NCBI RefSeq assembly: GCF_022458985.1
Contig: NC_061790.1
Coordinates: forward strand, 13,806,397-13,870,396
Direction: 5' to 3'
Length of the DNA: 64,000 nt
Origin: Mugil cephalus
Taxonomy: Eukaryota > Chordata > Actinopteri > Mugiliformes > Mugilidae
The notes under the pieces were generated by a model. The model saw only the letters and a program-made list of their open reading frames with translations. It did not search any database and was not told where the DNA came from. Positions 13,265-27,800 of this stretch are shown here, in pieces. The stretch's first letter is position 1, and each line of letters opens with the position of its first letter. Both the position numbers and the translations under genes were made by a program.

Positions 13265-15006
13265 CTGTCATCTTCATGTAACCCACACCAGCAGCAGCAG
13301 CAGCGCAGCGAGCATCTCTGGCTAACGTTTCAAAAGGTTGGGTTGGTCTGAAGCCTAATGCCGCTCAGAGGCACGAATATTACAGCGAGCACGTCCACAC
13401 GCATCCCTGGTTGTTGTGTGAGCTGTTGTATTAAATGTCTCAATAATACTGCAAGTGTGCATTTGTACTGTACAAGGGGAATTTGACCTCACAGCTTTTT
13501 TTTTTTAACATTTATTTGTGGGTTAGAAAATGTTGTAGTTTCTAAGAATGAACTTTCTAATCTGTGTAAAATGTAAATTTCAGTGTAACAGATTTCATCG
13601 TTTGAGGAAACTGCAATTGAAAATTCAGTGGAAAACAGATAGTCTTCCCCTTTGTGGAGTTACAATGAGCACATAGCGATCTACACAGCAGTCATACCTG
13701 GAAATTGTCTTTATCAGCTGATTGTAAACATGAATAAAATTTCATCGCTGTTAATCACACTGGTATTTAGTCAACGTATTAGCCAAATTTTAACTTTATT
13801 TAAAGTGTTCTCTATAACATTGAGAAGGAAAGGTTCTGACCTCCCCACCACTAGAGGGTGTAGGAACACCTGCTTAGACAGACGAAATTATTGTTATGAG
13901 TGCACCTTTGTACAGTGAGAATATGCCTTATGTAATGAGCTGGAGGGGTTCACATAAACACAAAATACAGGAAGTCATTACTTCACAACAAATGAGCTTC
14001 TCTGCGCGTTCCCTGCAGTGTGAGTGATAATCAATCAACACACTGTATTTTTCTTGCAGCTGGTGTCACTGCTGTATTGTCATTCCCTCTCGGGCCATCT
14101 GCACCGCTGTCTTTCAAATGTGTATTCCAAGTGTATGTGTGCACTTGTGTTTGGCCGCTGTCACTCGAGCCTCTTTGTTCCCCGTCCCGTGTTATTAGGC
14201 AGATGAAAAGATCTGCTCTCTAGCACGGGACCCAGGGGAGATCTTCTCAATGACTCATTCTAATTAAGCGGCTGGAGGGGACTGCAGGGGGAGACACGCT
14301 GCTGCTGAAGCTGTCTGGCAAACTGTGATGTACTCTCACTCTGTCTCTCAGTCTCGTCCCGTCACTCCTCTATTCACATTTGTCCGTCTCTCTTTGTGCC
14401 ACATGTACACACACAGCTCTGGAGGATGAGATCGCCTGTCTTGCATGTTTATCTGCTGCTGGTAGAAATCTCTAATAGATCTTTATTTTTTTTTTCAGCG
14501 GACATTTTGACACACAGCAGAAAAAAAATCCAGACAGAACTAATAACATTAACGGCAGCTCTGTTCCACTGACAAGTCCCAGGAAGCCACAGCAGTGGCC
14601 GTAATGAAATGCAGCTGTTATTAATGTTATTAATCACATCTGCGTTACATGACCGAGTGATATTCTCAGACTGGTGGTTACAGTGCACCCGTATTAATTT
14701 CAATAGCTCTTTGACGGGTGTTGTCACGCCCGAAGGGAGTGCTGCTTCACTGTGTGTCAGCATCTGTAGTCAGTCATCATTTGCTAAAGATGCCGTGTCA
14801 GGACAAGCGTACAGTACCGGGGAGTAGGTGGCCAGACGAAGCTGATCTAAAGTATGTTTTAAGACTCAATACTGTGGTAACTAGGTAACAAAAATGTCTT
14901 TAACAAAAAACGCAGTGTCCTAGAAATCCCTCCAGTCACAATCTTGTCAAATCTACCAAGCAAACTTGAAAAGCCCATGGCCCACTAATGGAAGTATTTC
15001 CGTAAA

Positions 15007-15240
15007 TAGAGTACCAGTCAAATGTTTGGATGCATTTTCTCATTCAATTGTTTTTCTTTGGTTTAGTTATTTTCCACTTGGAACACATTTAAGATTCTTC
15101 AGAGTCGCCGCACTTTGGTTTGATGATGGCTTTGCTCATCCTTGGTATTCTCTCAATCCGTTTCATGGGGAAAGAAAACATAAAAAACAAGCAAAACCAT
15201 TGAATGAGACAGTGTGTCCTGTTCAAACGGTACATATTTA
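15007..15240. mobile_element. Tc1-like transposon fragment
   Basis: It begins with TACCAGTCAAATGTTTGGA, followed by TTCTCATTCAATTGTTTTTC and later CTTTGGTTTGATGATGGCTTTG and CTTGGTATTCTCTCAAT. These are in the order expected for the terminal region of a widespread fish Tc1-like element, with internal deletions. No transposase frame survives. Confidence 0.65.
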
Positions 15241-15461
15241 AGGAGATGACATTATTATGAAGTTTTTTGAAGGTTTTCTAGTGGGTATATAAGATACTAT
15301 GTATAAACTACTAGGCGGTCTTCCCAGCTATTTTCACATGTGGTGTGAATGCAAGAATAATTTGACTGCGGTGAGTTTTATCCATTCACCTCTCTGCGTT
15401 ATTAATATGCATAATAGTAATTTTTGACTATCCTTACAAACTACTTCGACAACTACTTCCC

Positions 15462-15466
<5 letters not shown>

Positions 15467-15495
<29 letters not shown>
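15467..15495. repeat. (TA)n microsatellite
   Basis: An uninterrupted TA run of about 29 bp in evl intron 3. Confidence 0.95.
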
Positions 15496-15498
<3 letters not shown>

Positions 15499-15711
15499 TT
15501 TTTTAGGATGCAAGGCACGTCCCCTACCCTAGATTTAACCTCTATCCAGATGCTGATTAGCATTTTAGCTGCTGACATGCACTTTTTCCCAAGTTGTGTT
15601 TACTCCCACACCTTCAGCTTTGAATCAACTGTGCGTGCTCATGTGATCCTCTGCTTGGGAGGCATGACGCAGTTATATGTCAGGAAATTATGAGTCCGCG
15701 GGTGCATCTTA

Positions 15712-17393
<1,682 letters not shown>

Positions 17394-19716
17394 TTAAGGA
17401 AAAAAAACCTGCATGTTTCTCCATGCTTCTTCTCCCTCTATCTTAGCATTAGAGGTAAGAAGGAATAGTTTCCCTCTTCTGGTCTGGACTCATAATCAAC
17501 CAGCCTTTGGCTTGACAAACCTCCAGAGATTACATGTTAGTTTAGTCACAAGTAAACCTTACACAAGCAGTGAAGTCGCTGCTGAGTACACCACTCAACA
17601 GATACACTATATCCAATAGTATTCCTGGTATTTCTAGGTGTCTCAGGAGTCAGCCTGTCATGTAACTATTAAACTGTCTCCAGTCTGTTTGTATGAGTGT
17701 GTAAGTTAGACAATTATGGTCAGCAAGTCAACAATTCTTCTAATCCCGTGTTACACTAATAGTCTAATCCAAATGTAATCAAGCGCTTGTCCAACATCTG
17801 TTGATTTTCTTAATGAGGAGTGGTTGCAGTGTGTGTGTGTGTGTGTGTGACCTCAAGTGTGCGTCTGTCAACCACGTTAATCACAGACCAATGTTTGCCC
17901 TCTTTTCCTCACTGTAACATACACAGATGTCAGTATCGTAAACAGCACTATAGCCGGCGACGACAAAGCAATGTTTCGCAACCTTTTCCGTGCACGCTAC
18001 TGAAGAAGGAATGTGCTCAGTATCTGCAGAGCAAACCAAAGAGGACAGAAGGAATTAAGGTGGTAGTACACGAAGAATAAAGGGGGAAAACACGGGGGAG
18101 AAACAGAAACAATTTTGACTTGCAAATGAGATTAATGAGAAGAGTCCCATCTGTGTCTTTGCCTCCTTGCCAAGCTAAAATTAGTGGATCAGGCCTTTAG
18201 GCTGAGTGAAAGCGCTGCGTCAGAGACGGAGAGCACAAAGAGAAAGAGGGAAAATTCTTGGCTTTTAGAGTCATGTCTAGATGCAGCATATGGTTCAGGA
18301 AGATAGGAGCGCGTCATACATGATGAATGATGATGAAGGAATATCATGATGAAGGAATATTATATTATATCAGGTCAGGTCAAATTTTTTGACCATGCTA
18401 GCAACATGGCGCAATGGAATGTGGAACAAATACTATTTTTATTTTCATTGCGTGTAATATTGAACTATGTTCACCAGACATTTCCATCAACTATACTGTT
18501 TGGTGAGCAAATATTAGCCACATGCTAGCAGGACAAATAATGTTGATCGACATTATACTTGCTTAAAAAAAGGTGGTTGCTATTGTTAGCATTCAGCTTA
18601 AAGCACCACCGAGCTAACCTCAGAGAGGTATTTTTAAAGCTAGTTACTTCTGTTTTTATGCTAAACTAGGCTAATTGCCTCAAATAGAAACAAGACAGTT
18701 TCCCCAAAATGTTAAACTATGACTCAAAGAAATGTTAATGCACCAATTTTTATAACTTATGCAACAGTATTGGAGGTGACTGGGACAGAAATAAAAGGAA
18801 GTTTAAGTTTCTTTGTAGCATCTGTCACTGGCACCTACAGGATAGAGAATACCCTGAGCACAAATCCAGTCAATTGGCAATGCTTCAGTTTTTAAAAGAA
18901 TACATGGAAAGAAAGAACCAGGCAAACACTGAGATAAAGGAAACAATACTAACTTCTCTTTCACTTCAAAGTGAAGGATTGAGAAGGAGTTCAAACATGC
19001 AGATCCACAATCTCTTCAAACAATATCACATAAAAGCTTCATATTTTACCCTGCTGCCAGTAGGCATGCATAGCTTTCTCCCAGGTCGTGCCTTTACTCT
19101 TCATGTCTGCGTTGTCTTGCACTGGTCGTTTGCACTCAAAAATCGGCCCTGACACCAGCAGGCAAGATGTGTTTAATTTATTTTTGTTAACTTGTCGACT
19201 CTGTTAATTTTTAAAAAGGAGCTCTTGCAGCAAGCTAGAAATGGCATCGAAGGCCCAGAAGCATAAATAAATGAGGTTCCTATGCTAGAAGAGACTTGAG
19301 CAGAGAGACGGGGAGAAATAGATGGAGTGGATGAGCGGAAAGACAGAAATAAGAGCGGAAGCAACAAGAAGTTGCTTTTCTTCCTGATTGGCAGTTATGG
19401 GACACACACAATCGTACACGCACACATGTAAATGTCATATAGACTGTTCCTCTCCACATCCATTGGAAAATTAAGAATTGCTGCACCGGACATGAATAAA
19501 TTAGATACTTCTGAATTTACCTTGGCAGCATACACTCAAGTGCACACATGTGCACATATGCACAAAGACACTTCCTTGGGCTGAAACCAGCGGCTGCTGC
19601 AGTAAATGCAACCTGACAGGGACAGACCCAGAAATCTCAGAGAGCTGCTCGGGAATCCTCTCCTCCTCCAGTCACTGCCACGGCAGAAAGATTGATGCAG
19701 TGGGGTCACACTAGTC

Positions 19717-20195
19717 AGGCATAACATTATGACCTCCTTCGTGCCTCCAAAACAGTTGTGACTCATCCGAGAATTGATGTGGGTCTTCCGAGGGTGCCCT
19801 GCGTTATCTGGCTGCAGAATGTTGTTAGTGGGGGCCTTGAGGGGAGGGGCGTCTGTGGATCAGGCCTGTTCCAGTGCATCACACATATACCGGGTCAGTT
19901 TGGGATCTGGTGAATTTGGAGGCCAGGTCAACACAATGTGTCGTTTTTCGTGTTTATTGAGTTGTTCCTGAACCATTTTTGGGTCTGTGTCATCCTGGTG
20001 GGGATGGACGCTGCCATCAAGGAGTGTCATTGCTATGGGGTTTGGGGTACGTGGTCTGGTCTAGGTGAGTGGCACCTGTCTTAATAACATCCACATGAAT
20101 GCATGCCAGGTCCAAAAGTTTCCCAGCAGAACAGTGAATTGTCAAGATGATCAATGACTTCTCGTGTCAGTGGTTTTAATGTTGTGGCTGTGTGT
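19717..20195 (-). mobile_element. Tc1/mariner-like transposon relic (copy 2), internally deleted
   Basis: The left end CATAACATTATGACCTCC and the right end CAGTGGTTTTAATGTTGTGG form imperfect terminal inverted repeats of the family seen at 3460. The middle of the transposase is missing, leaving about 480 bp. GAATTTGGAGGCCAGGTCAA is shared with copy 1. It is non-functional. Confidence 0.8.
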
Positions 20196-20518
20196 GCATG
20201 CACTCACTCATTAAAACTCTGCCTCTAGCTAGATAATCAGTATAGCAGCACATATAATTCCAGCAACATAACCTTGACAGCGTAGACAGTGATGACTTCA
20301 ACTGTAGGCAATTAAATGCAACACAGATAATGAGAGCAAACGCATACAGAAATGATGCTTGGTGGGCCATATCACGGCTGCACCTCTCCTCTAGATTTCT
20401 CAGATGTACAACTTTCTATTTTTCAGCCTCTCACTGTGATGAATTTTCTCTGAACTCATGAGGCAGTTTTCAACGTTCATGCAGCTGACTTTTAAGGAAA
20501 GCAGGAAGCTAAATGTAA

Positions 20519-20538
20519 AAATAAATAAATAAATAAAT
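20519..20538. repeat. (AAAT)n microsatellite
   Basis: A short AAAT tandem run in evl intron 1. Confidence 0.9.
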
Positions 20539-23500
20539 CATGTATCCCGGAGTGTCCGGGTCATCCTGATTTGCAGCTTAAATGACTTTGACATCAAACA
20601 TATTGAGTTAATAAGTCTGTGTGATTGTATGTCCCAGGTCAGACTAATGAGAGTCTGTGAGGATAAACACATGAATTATTCATTCACGCCAGTGTATGTT
20701 TGCAGGGTTGAAAAGACCAATTAAATACAGACACCTACTCATTCTTTCCTTTTTCATCTCTAGGAAATCCACATGGACACAAATAAAACCACACAACACA
20801 CATCCATGAAGCTTTTCTTCACAGGGTTTAGGTCATTTTAGGGTTAATGAGATGCCATTTTCACTCAAACGCAGCTATTTCATCCCTCTCCATATATTCT
20901 GGAAAGAAAGAAAGACCCAGCAATCAGACTCAGCAACACAACAATCTGCCCACACCTGGCCTCGTCACATTCATTCACTGTAACCGATAGTGTCACGCGT
21001 TACGTTCCCCTCTCTATTTCTGTTGCCAAACTTCCTGTCTGCCTGCACTAGATTCACTCTTGTAGCATCACTCCCCTGATACGTGATGAACGGCACAACT
21101 GCGAGCTGTCAGAGAAGAGGAAACATGGGTAGAAAAAAAAAGCAGAAGCGAGAGAAGTATTTTAGGAATCACACGCATGAATGAGCCCAAGAAGAAGGAA
21201 CCTAATTAGCAATATGATGCTCTGTTCTTCAGACGATCTGCCAAAATAGAGGGAGAATTTAAGATTAGCAAAATAACTTCTTAGTAATGGTGTTTTGATG
21301 AGATTTGTGAGCTGAATTTCACGTTTGAATGTGACTTATTGTCATTGCGTGACCTTGTTTTGTGTGTTGGGAAAATAACGTACTTATTTTTAGAATTTTA
21401 TTGATACCGAGTTTTAATAAATCAGCAGAAGCGGCCAGATGGTGAGCGACTTAGCGAGTTAACTATATCTGTGATTACATAATTACTACCAGCCTCTTGT
21501 CTCAAGAAGTTGTGCGCGACTCTCCTTGTGTGAAACGCTGTGACTGTCAGCAGCTGACGAGTGTTTGCATGTGACAGTCCAGCCTGTGTCTCCAACGTTA
21601 ATCTGTGCTGTCAGGGGGTCTTGTATATGCCTCCGATCCTCCATCGGCACAGCAGGCTGTGCTGCAGCATTTACAGTACACCACCCTGCAGACATCACAA
21701 CATCAAAGCTATTGTGTTGCTCCACTTTCTGGGGCCTCGGCGCTCAAGGCAACAACGCTAACAACAAAGAGGAATCTGCTTAAAATAGCCACACATGCAC
21801 TGGCAGTATGCAGATTTGTGTATGAGAACAGTGCAGATTCATATCTAAGCTACACTTGTACTGTGTATGAGGACAGGAAAGGTGCTGAAATTATTACAAA
21901 GGCATAGCCGCCTGGTGGAGAAATCATCAGAAAATAAAGATTTTTTTTTTTACCTAGTTTTACAGGCATATAAGTCAAATCTTATATTCTTCTTATAAGG
22001 GTGGATTAAATAAAATGTTTAAGAGAGACGGCAGACAACACAACCACTGATTGCTTCAGGGAAAACAGTTAGCGACTGATACTACTACGTTAAACTGTTT
22101 TAAGTCATCACAGTATCATTGCTATTTCAGAACCTGGATGAATGCTTATCAAACTGCGTAAAGTAAAATGTAAAGACTCTCTTTGATAGTTCTGTTGTTT
22201 CTATCTTAACATTTAATAAGAGTTAGCACCACTTTTCCTTCTTTACTTAGAACTTAACATGCGTGTAAGCTGTGCTTTTATATGCACCTTCTTCATCCTC
22301 TGTGGTAGCAAAATCAGGTGAAGACCTTCTGCAACCTGCAAGCTGGTCCCAAGTTCGACAAAAACAGGTGCAGAATACAATCAAACAAATTGGCTGACCG
22401 TAAATGGAAATCTGCTACCGGGCAGCAGCGACTGTCATTACGAGATCAAAATGTCCTTAAACTGATTTGATGGATTAGCTTGTCCGGGGATGCCGCTGAA
22501 GCCAGAACAGAAGGTTAATACGTAGTAAACCTCCCGATGACGCATCACCAATAAGAGGGACAAAAAACTGTGAAACAATGGAAATCAAATCACTGTGTTT
22601 AAAGCATATACTTTCGCTTAAATATGCCGACTCCCAAAAACACTCACAACACACAGTTGATGCCTGACACTAGAGTAAATGTACTGTGAGTCACTTTGAG
22701 TGAGCGAAGTGAAAAGGCACATATTGTGTCATCAGTGATCGGGGATTTGCATATTAAATGTGAGCTGTCAGTCGGACATAAGTGTGTTTTGCGACGCTCA
22801 AAGGTCACAGATCCACAGTGGAGAAATTGGCTGACATACAAACTTAGTCATCCATAAACCAAATATTGAAATACTACACACTGTAGCAGCAACCTTGAGA
22901 GCAGGCGAACTTTACATCACATTACTCCCAGGCTAAGATTTAGCTCCTTCCCGCGATCCTGGTTAATATCACTGTCTGCTCTCCTGTCATAGTGGCTCAA
23001 CAGACCGATTCGCATCTCTCCTGTAACCTCATCGAGAGATGCTACTCCACAAACTCCCTTCAGATGAATGAACAGACAAAAGCCACCAGTCATAGTGTCA
23101 TTATTCTATCACTGTTTCAGATTCATAACAATTAATCACTGTAAGCCTTAAGATAGTGGATTATTTTATTTTTTTTGTATTTGGGACAATGAAAGTGTAG
23201 GACCGATGACAGAAAGTGCCTTTGTGCTGCTTCGAGGGAACAGCCAAAACCCGAGAGTTAGCTGGCAGAACAATCGTCACCACAAGTTGTTTGTGTTTTT
23301 GTCAAACTCCTTTACAAAATGCTCTCTGTTTTCCTAGACAGGAGGAGAATGAGGGAGAATCCTCTGCCTGCAGAGTAGCCAGAAATGGTGCACAATGAAA
23401 CTTCTTGTATATGCAAGCAAGCGCGTGCGTGTGTATTGGTGTGCATGTGAGAATCAACTGCATGAAACATGCAAAGCTGCATACAGCAGAAAGAACAGAT

Positions 23501-24780
23501 GACAGCTTAAACATTTATAAGCGTGCCAGAGCAAAGCTACATGAGTAATGAGACTGAGCCTGAATTAAACCTCGGCTTTCATAGAAAATGGGATAAATGG
23601 TGTTAAATCGTCGCTGCAGCCCAGCCTCCTGAGCCCAGTTGGCATGATGAGGAGCCACTTTGGTCGACGGACACTCATTTTTGTGCCTGAGTATCTCAAC
23701 AAACACTCATCTTCAGGAAAGATGCACCAACACTGGCAGAAGGAGCCTGTCCCATTTGCAGCTGCGGCAGCTCCTATGAAGCTAGTACTTGCTGTGTTGG
23801 ATGTCAGCCACGTTTGCTCCGCAAAAATGTTCTGGCAGTTTGATATCCTGAAACTTTGTTTTGACATGCTTTTATTCTTCGTATAGGGAAAATTCTGCGA
23901 ACTGGAGGTCTCGCTAGAAGACAGCAACATTCACAGCCAGGAGTACTTATCAACTGTAACTATATCAGGTTCACATCATCATGAGCGACAACGTTACACA
24001 GCGGTCAGACGTGGCCAGTTGCTTCCATCCATTTAAAAATGGACTGGTGAAACAAACATATTTGTTGGTGCATATCACCGTATTAAAGATATTGAGCTCC
24101 GTATTTAGCACTGAAAACAATTTTTTGTCATTATGCAAACGAGCTTCGGTTATAGCCTCATATTGACGACTGCTTTTTTTTTCCTTGTAGTTAACTAATT
24201 AATGCCAGCAAAGGTTAAGAGAACACCAGTTAACCAAAGCTACTGTGCTAACTAGCATGCTACCAAACACCTAATAAAAACAGTTTGGACTAGCACTGTG
24301 TTATCAATCAGCTTTGCTAACTAGTTCCTCAACATACTGCATACACGCAATATACTACTTTCAAAATGGAGTCACGTTTACAACATTCACCAATGACTTT
24401 GGAAGAAGAAAAGAAGAATCCTTATGAAAACGTTTCAATATTTAACAATTTCAGAAACAGTGCTGGAAAAGTTATTATAATGTAGACTAATTCATTCATA
24501 TGGAGGGTTTTCTCTGTGATTTTATAATACATCTGAGGAAGAAAGCTGATGACATCTCTTCACTGTGCCTTTTCATCTCCTTTTCCCTGTGGCTAGTCTT
24601 TGCTGTTAGCCTCAGTGGCTTCTATACATCAGCTGTTGCCTGGCAGCTGTGTCCTTATGACTTAAGACTCGACTTATTGACACTTGAAGGGCAGGGTTTT
24701 TTCTGTGTGCAGCTTCCCGCAAATTAGCCACTAATTTGATGACATTCAAGACGACACTGAAGACCAAATATAATCTGGCA

Positions 24781-24850
24781 AAATCTCATCTCATCTTCTA
24801 CTACTGCTTAATCCTCACTAGGGTCACGGGGGTTGCTGGAGAATGTGGCA
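24781..24850. repeat. Fragment of a dispersed fish repeat
   Basis: The sequence CTTCTACTACTGCTTAATCC, followed by TCACTAGGGTCACGGGGGTTGCTGGAG, matches a block common in fish interspersed repeats. The family is not assigned with confidence. Confidence 0.45.
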
Positions 24851-27800
24851 AAATATATGTTATAATTTCTTATTTATCAATTTTTACACCATGGCAAGTC
24901 ATGTCATCATATCATCTAGAGCGCACTATAACTTTAAATTACTCAGACTAATTTCTGGGACACTTTAGTGAGAATATGAGGATCTACTGCCAAAGCCGAG
25001 TGAAAATTGAGGGCTTAAATTATTACAGCCATCTGGCTGATCTGATTTTAAGAGAATATTGTCGAGTTAATGTTAATATTTAACTGACCAGAGTCAGCTT
25101 AGATACATCATCACACATTTATAGTTAAAAAAAATTTAGTAATTTTTAAACAAAGAGCATTTCATGCCCACATTATTTGCAGCAGTATCCTTGATTCACA
25201 TGTTCACTATGAAACAGGTCTGAATCGTCACGGAGTAAGTTAGAAAATTTATACTAATAGCGACAATATCTTAATTGTTTCTTTATTAACATGATCATAG
25301 ATGCCTAGATGATAAAGGTTCATCTTAAATAGTACCTGCTATGGAAGGGTTTGGTTCTTTAACTTTGGTAGAGAAGACCTCCATTAATTTCTCTGGCTGG
25401 GAGCTGATGAATAAGGACAGCTTCGTAATGTGTGAGTACACGTTTTTTTTCCCCCGTCCTATAAATCACTGCACGCTTATGTGCAGAAGCATGTTTATGC
25501 ATATTTCTGTGAAAAATGGGCTACAAGAAAGTAAACTGTGGGGCTGGTTTGCAGGTCAGTTACATAAGCAGCTTGCTTGCGTAGTTGAGGTTTTGGTGGC
25601 GGTGGGGGGTGAAAAAGAGTGAGGCAGGGAGAAGAAGACAGAAGACTGAGAAGAGAGAAAAATGGGCCCGAGCTGACAGCATACTTCCAAACAGCCTGCC
25701 GGCTCTTATACAAACTCTTGTAAAATAAACCAAACTGCTCAGCTCGCAAAGGAAATGTCTAAAAATAACTTGCCTTGGCTGAACTGGATGACATGTTTAA
25801 TCACACCGTGCACAATTTCTAGTTAAGGGCAGCAATTTCCATACTCATCAGTCTCGCCTTGACTCCTGGGCAGTAGTCCATGGAATAGTTGTGTGGTTGT
25901 TGAAAGGTGTGACTCAGTAATACTACTTATTGTTGGCCATGACACTGCATATGAAACCCAAAATAGAACAGCGTTTTTTAACCTTCGTCTCTGAGGACCC
26001 AGAGTTTCAAATTATCTTTCTCTGGCCTATTTTCTGCAGGGCTATTGCGCGGATTAATCTAGCAAATGATGAAGTGCTTTAGACCACTGACTCAGATCTC
26101 TCAACGTAACATGACAGGGTTGTTTTTCCCGCACAGTTTTGCAGAGATATTACCACTGCCAAAGAGAAAGGGTGGATGGGAAAAAAAAAATCATTCCATA
26201 TCTGTCTAAGAAGTGCCTAATCTGTGAAACTGGATCAGATATTTATTAAAAAGCATCTGACACCAGGATCCCACTACTAATCAGAATAATAGCCTGTCAA
26301 GTGGCTACAAAAGGACTGAACTAAGAACTCAAAGACCACTCTAAAAATACAAAAAAACTGTTGACTCACATTATAAAAGAAGCAATAATCAAAGAATTAA
26401 ATGCGCAAATGCTGTTATTTGTCATGTGATTCATTCCTGATAAAAATGCCTCATGTAACCACCTCAATCAGAACAGACTGGCCAGACTGGAAGCACATTC
26501 ATTATAACCCATTGAATACGGAAATATTAGGGACTACTAGCAATAGCAAAGCAAAGTGTTCAAAAGTCTTTGAAAAGATGAATGCAGCCACAATCTATGT
26601 GGGCAGCCATATTTCAAATATGGTTCCATCTTGGTCATGCTCCTTCATTAAATAAATTCAGTCTTCTTCTTCTGTTGTTATATTTCTGGCAGATTAGTTG
26701 CCCCAAAGTGAACAGAACCACTTTACACATGTCAGAAATGTGATATTCTGATTGGTATTTTGGAGCATGTAGACAGGTAATGAAACACAAGCAAAACTTA
26801 AATAATAATCTGCTCGTCTTCTGTGAATTTTGACCAGTTCCTTATCTCTACCATTTTCCCACTCTGTAAAAATCAGTCCATCCCAAACCTCTACGTAACT
26901 GTAGTTTGAATATAGTTCTAAACGTCTTCATCAGAGGTCTCCTTCATCCCGCTGTCAGCTACTTCTCCACCACCACCAGTGTTTAGACTCCTGTCCCTGT
27001 CTGACTCCTTCAGCTCCTTGACGCTGTCTTTGTCTAACCACCAAACAATTACCTGGCACGATCGTGTTTCCTCACATTCCTAAAATGTTCACCCCGCACC
27101 AACTTCATCTCTGTTTTATTTAGTGTCCACGCAAGCACTTCAATTGGAATCTCTAAGGAGAATGATTTCAGCTGGGCTGAATAAACACCGTGTAAACGTA
27201 GCCGCTGTCTGAGTGTGCGTGAACATGCACTCGGGTACATTCAGCCTGTGTGCTCCTAAACGCATGTCGGAGCCTGCAGAGACGATGCAGAGAAGATAGA
27301 CACACACACACACACCGAGCGTCACGTAGGTACACACACTCTCCTAGACTCTACTGCTGAGACCCCGCAAGAGCACGCTAATCTGTTGGCATGACAACTG
27401 GAGTGGAATATTCGCTTGGCCTAGAAAATACGGCTGTGAAGAAAAGATGAATGAGCAGCGAGATATGAATAAAAAAACAGCAACATAAGCCTTCTGACCG
27501 CGTGCTGTTTAATTACAGACCCCACATTCTTTGCTCCCTTCAAATGTCTCACGATGCTGCGAATTTGCATGGGCGTATGTGGGAATTTTACTGCTAAGAA
27601 ATATAACCACCGTCCCCAAACAGACAGACAGTACAGACTGTAAACCATATTTCAACTGAACTACTCCGTGTGCACGATTTCTTGATTTACAGGGTTTGTG
27701 GTTCCCTCTTCAAACGCCCAATAAAATCTTAAACACCTCCAACAGTCCGCAGAGGTCAGCTGGGACAGCCAAAAAGGAATAACGCCACTTTCTGGTGCCG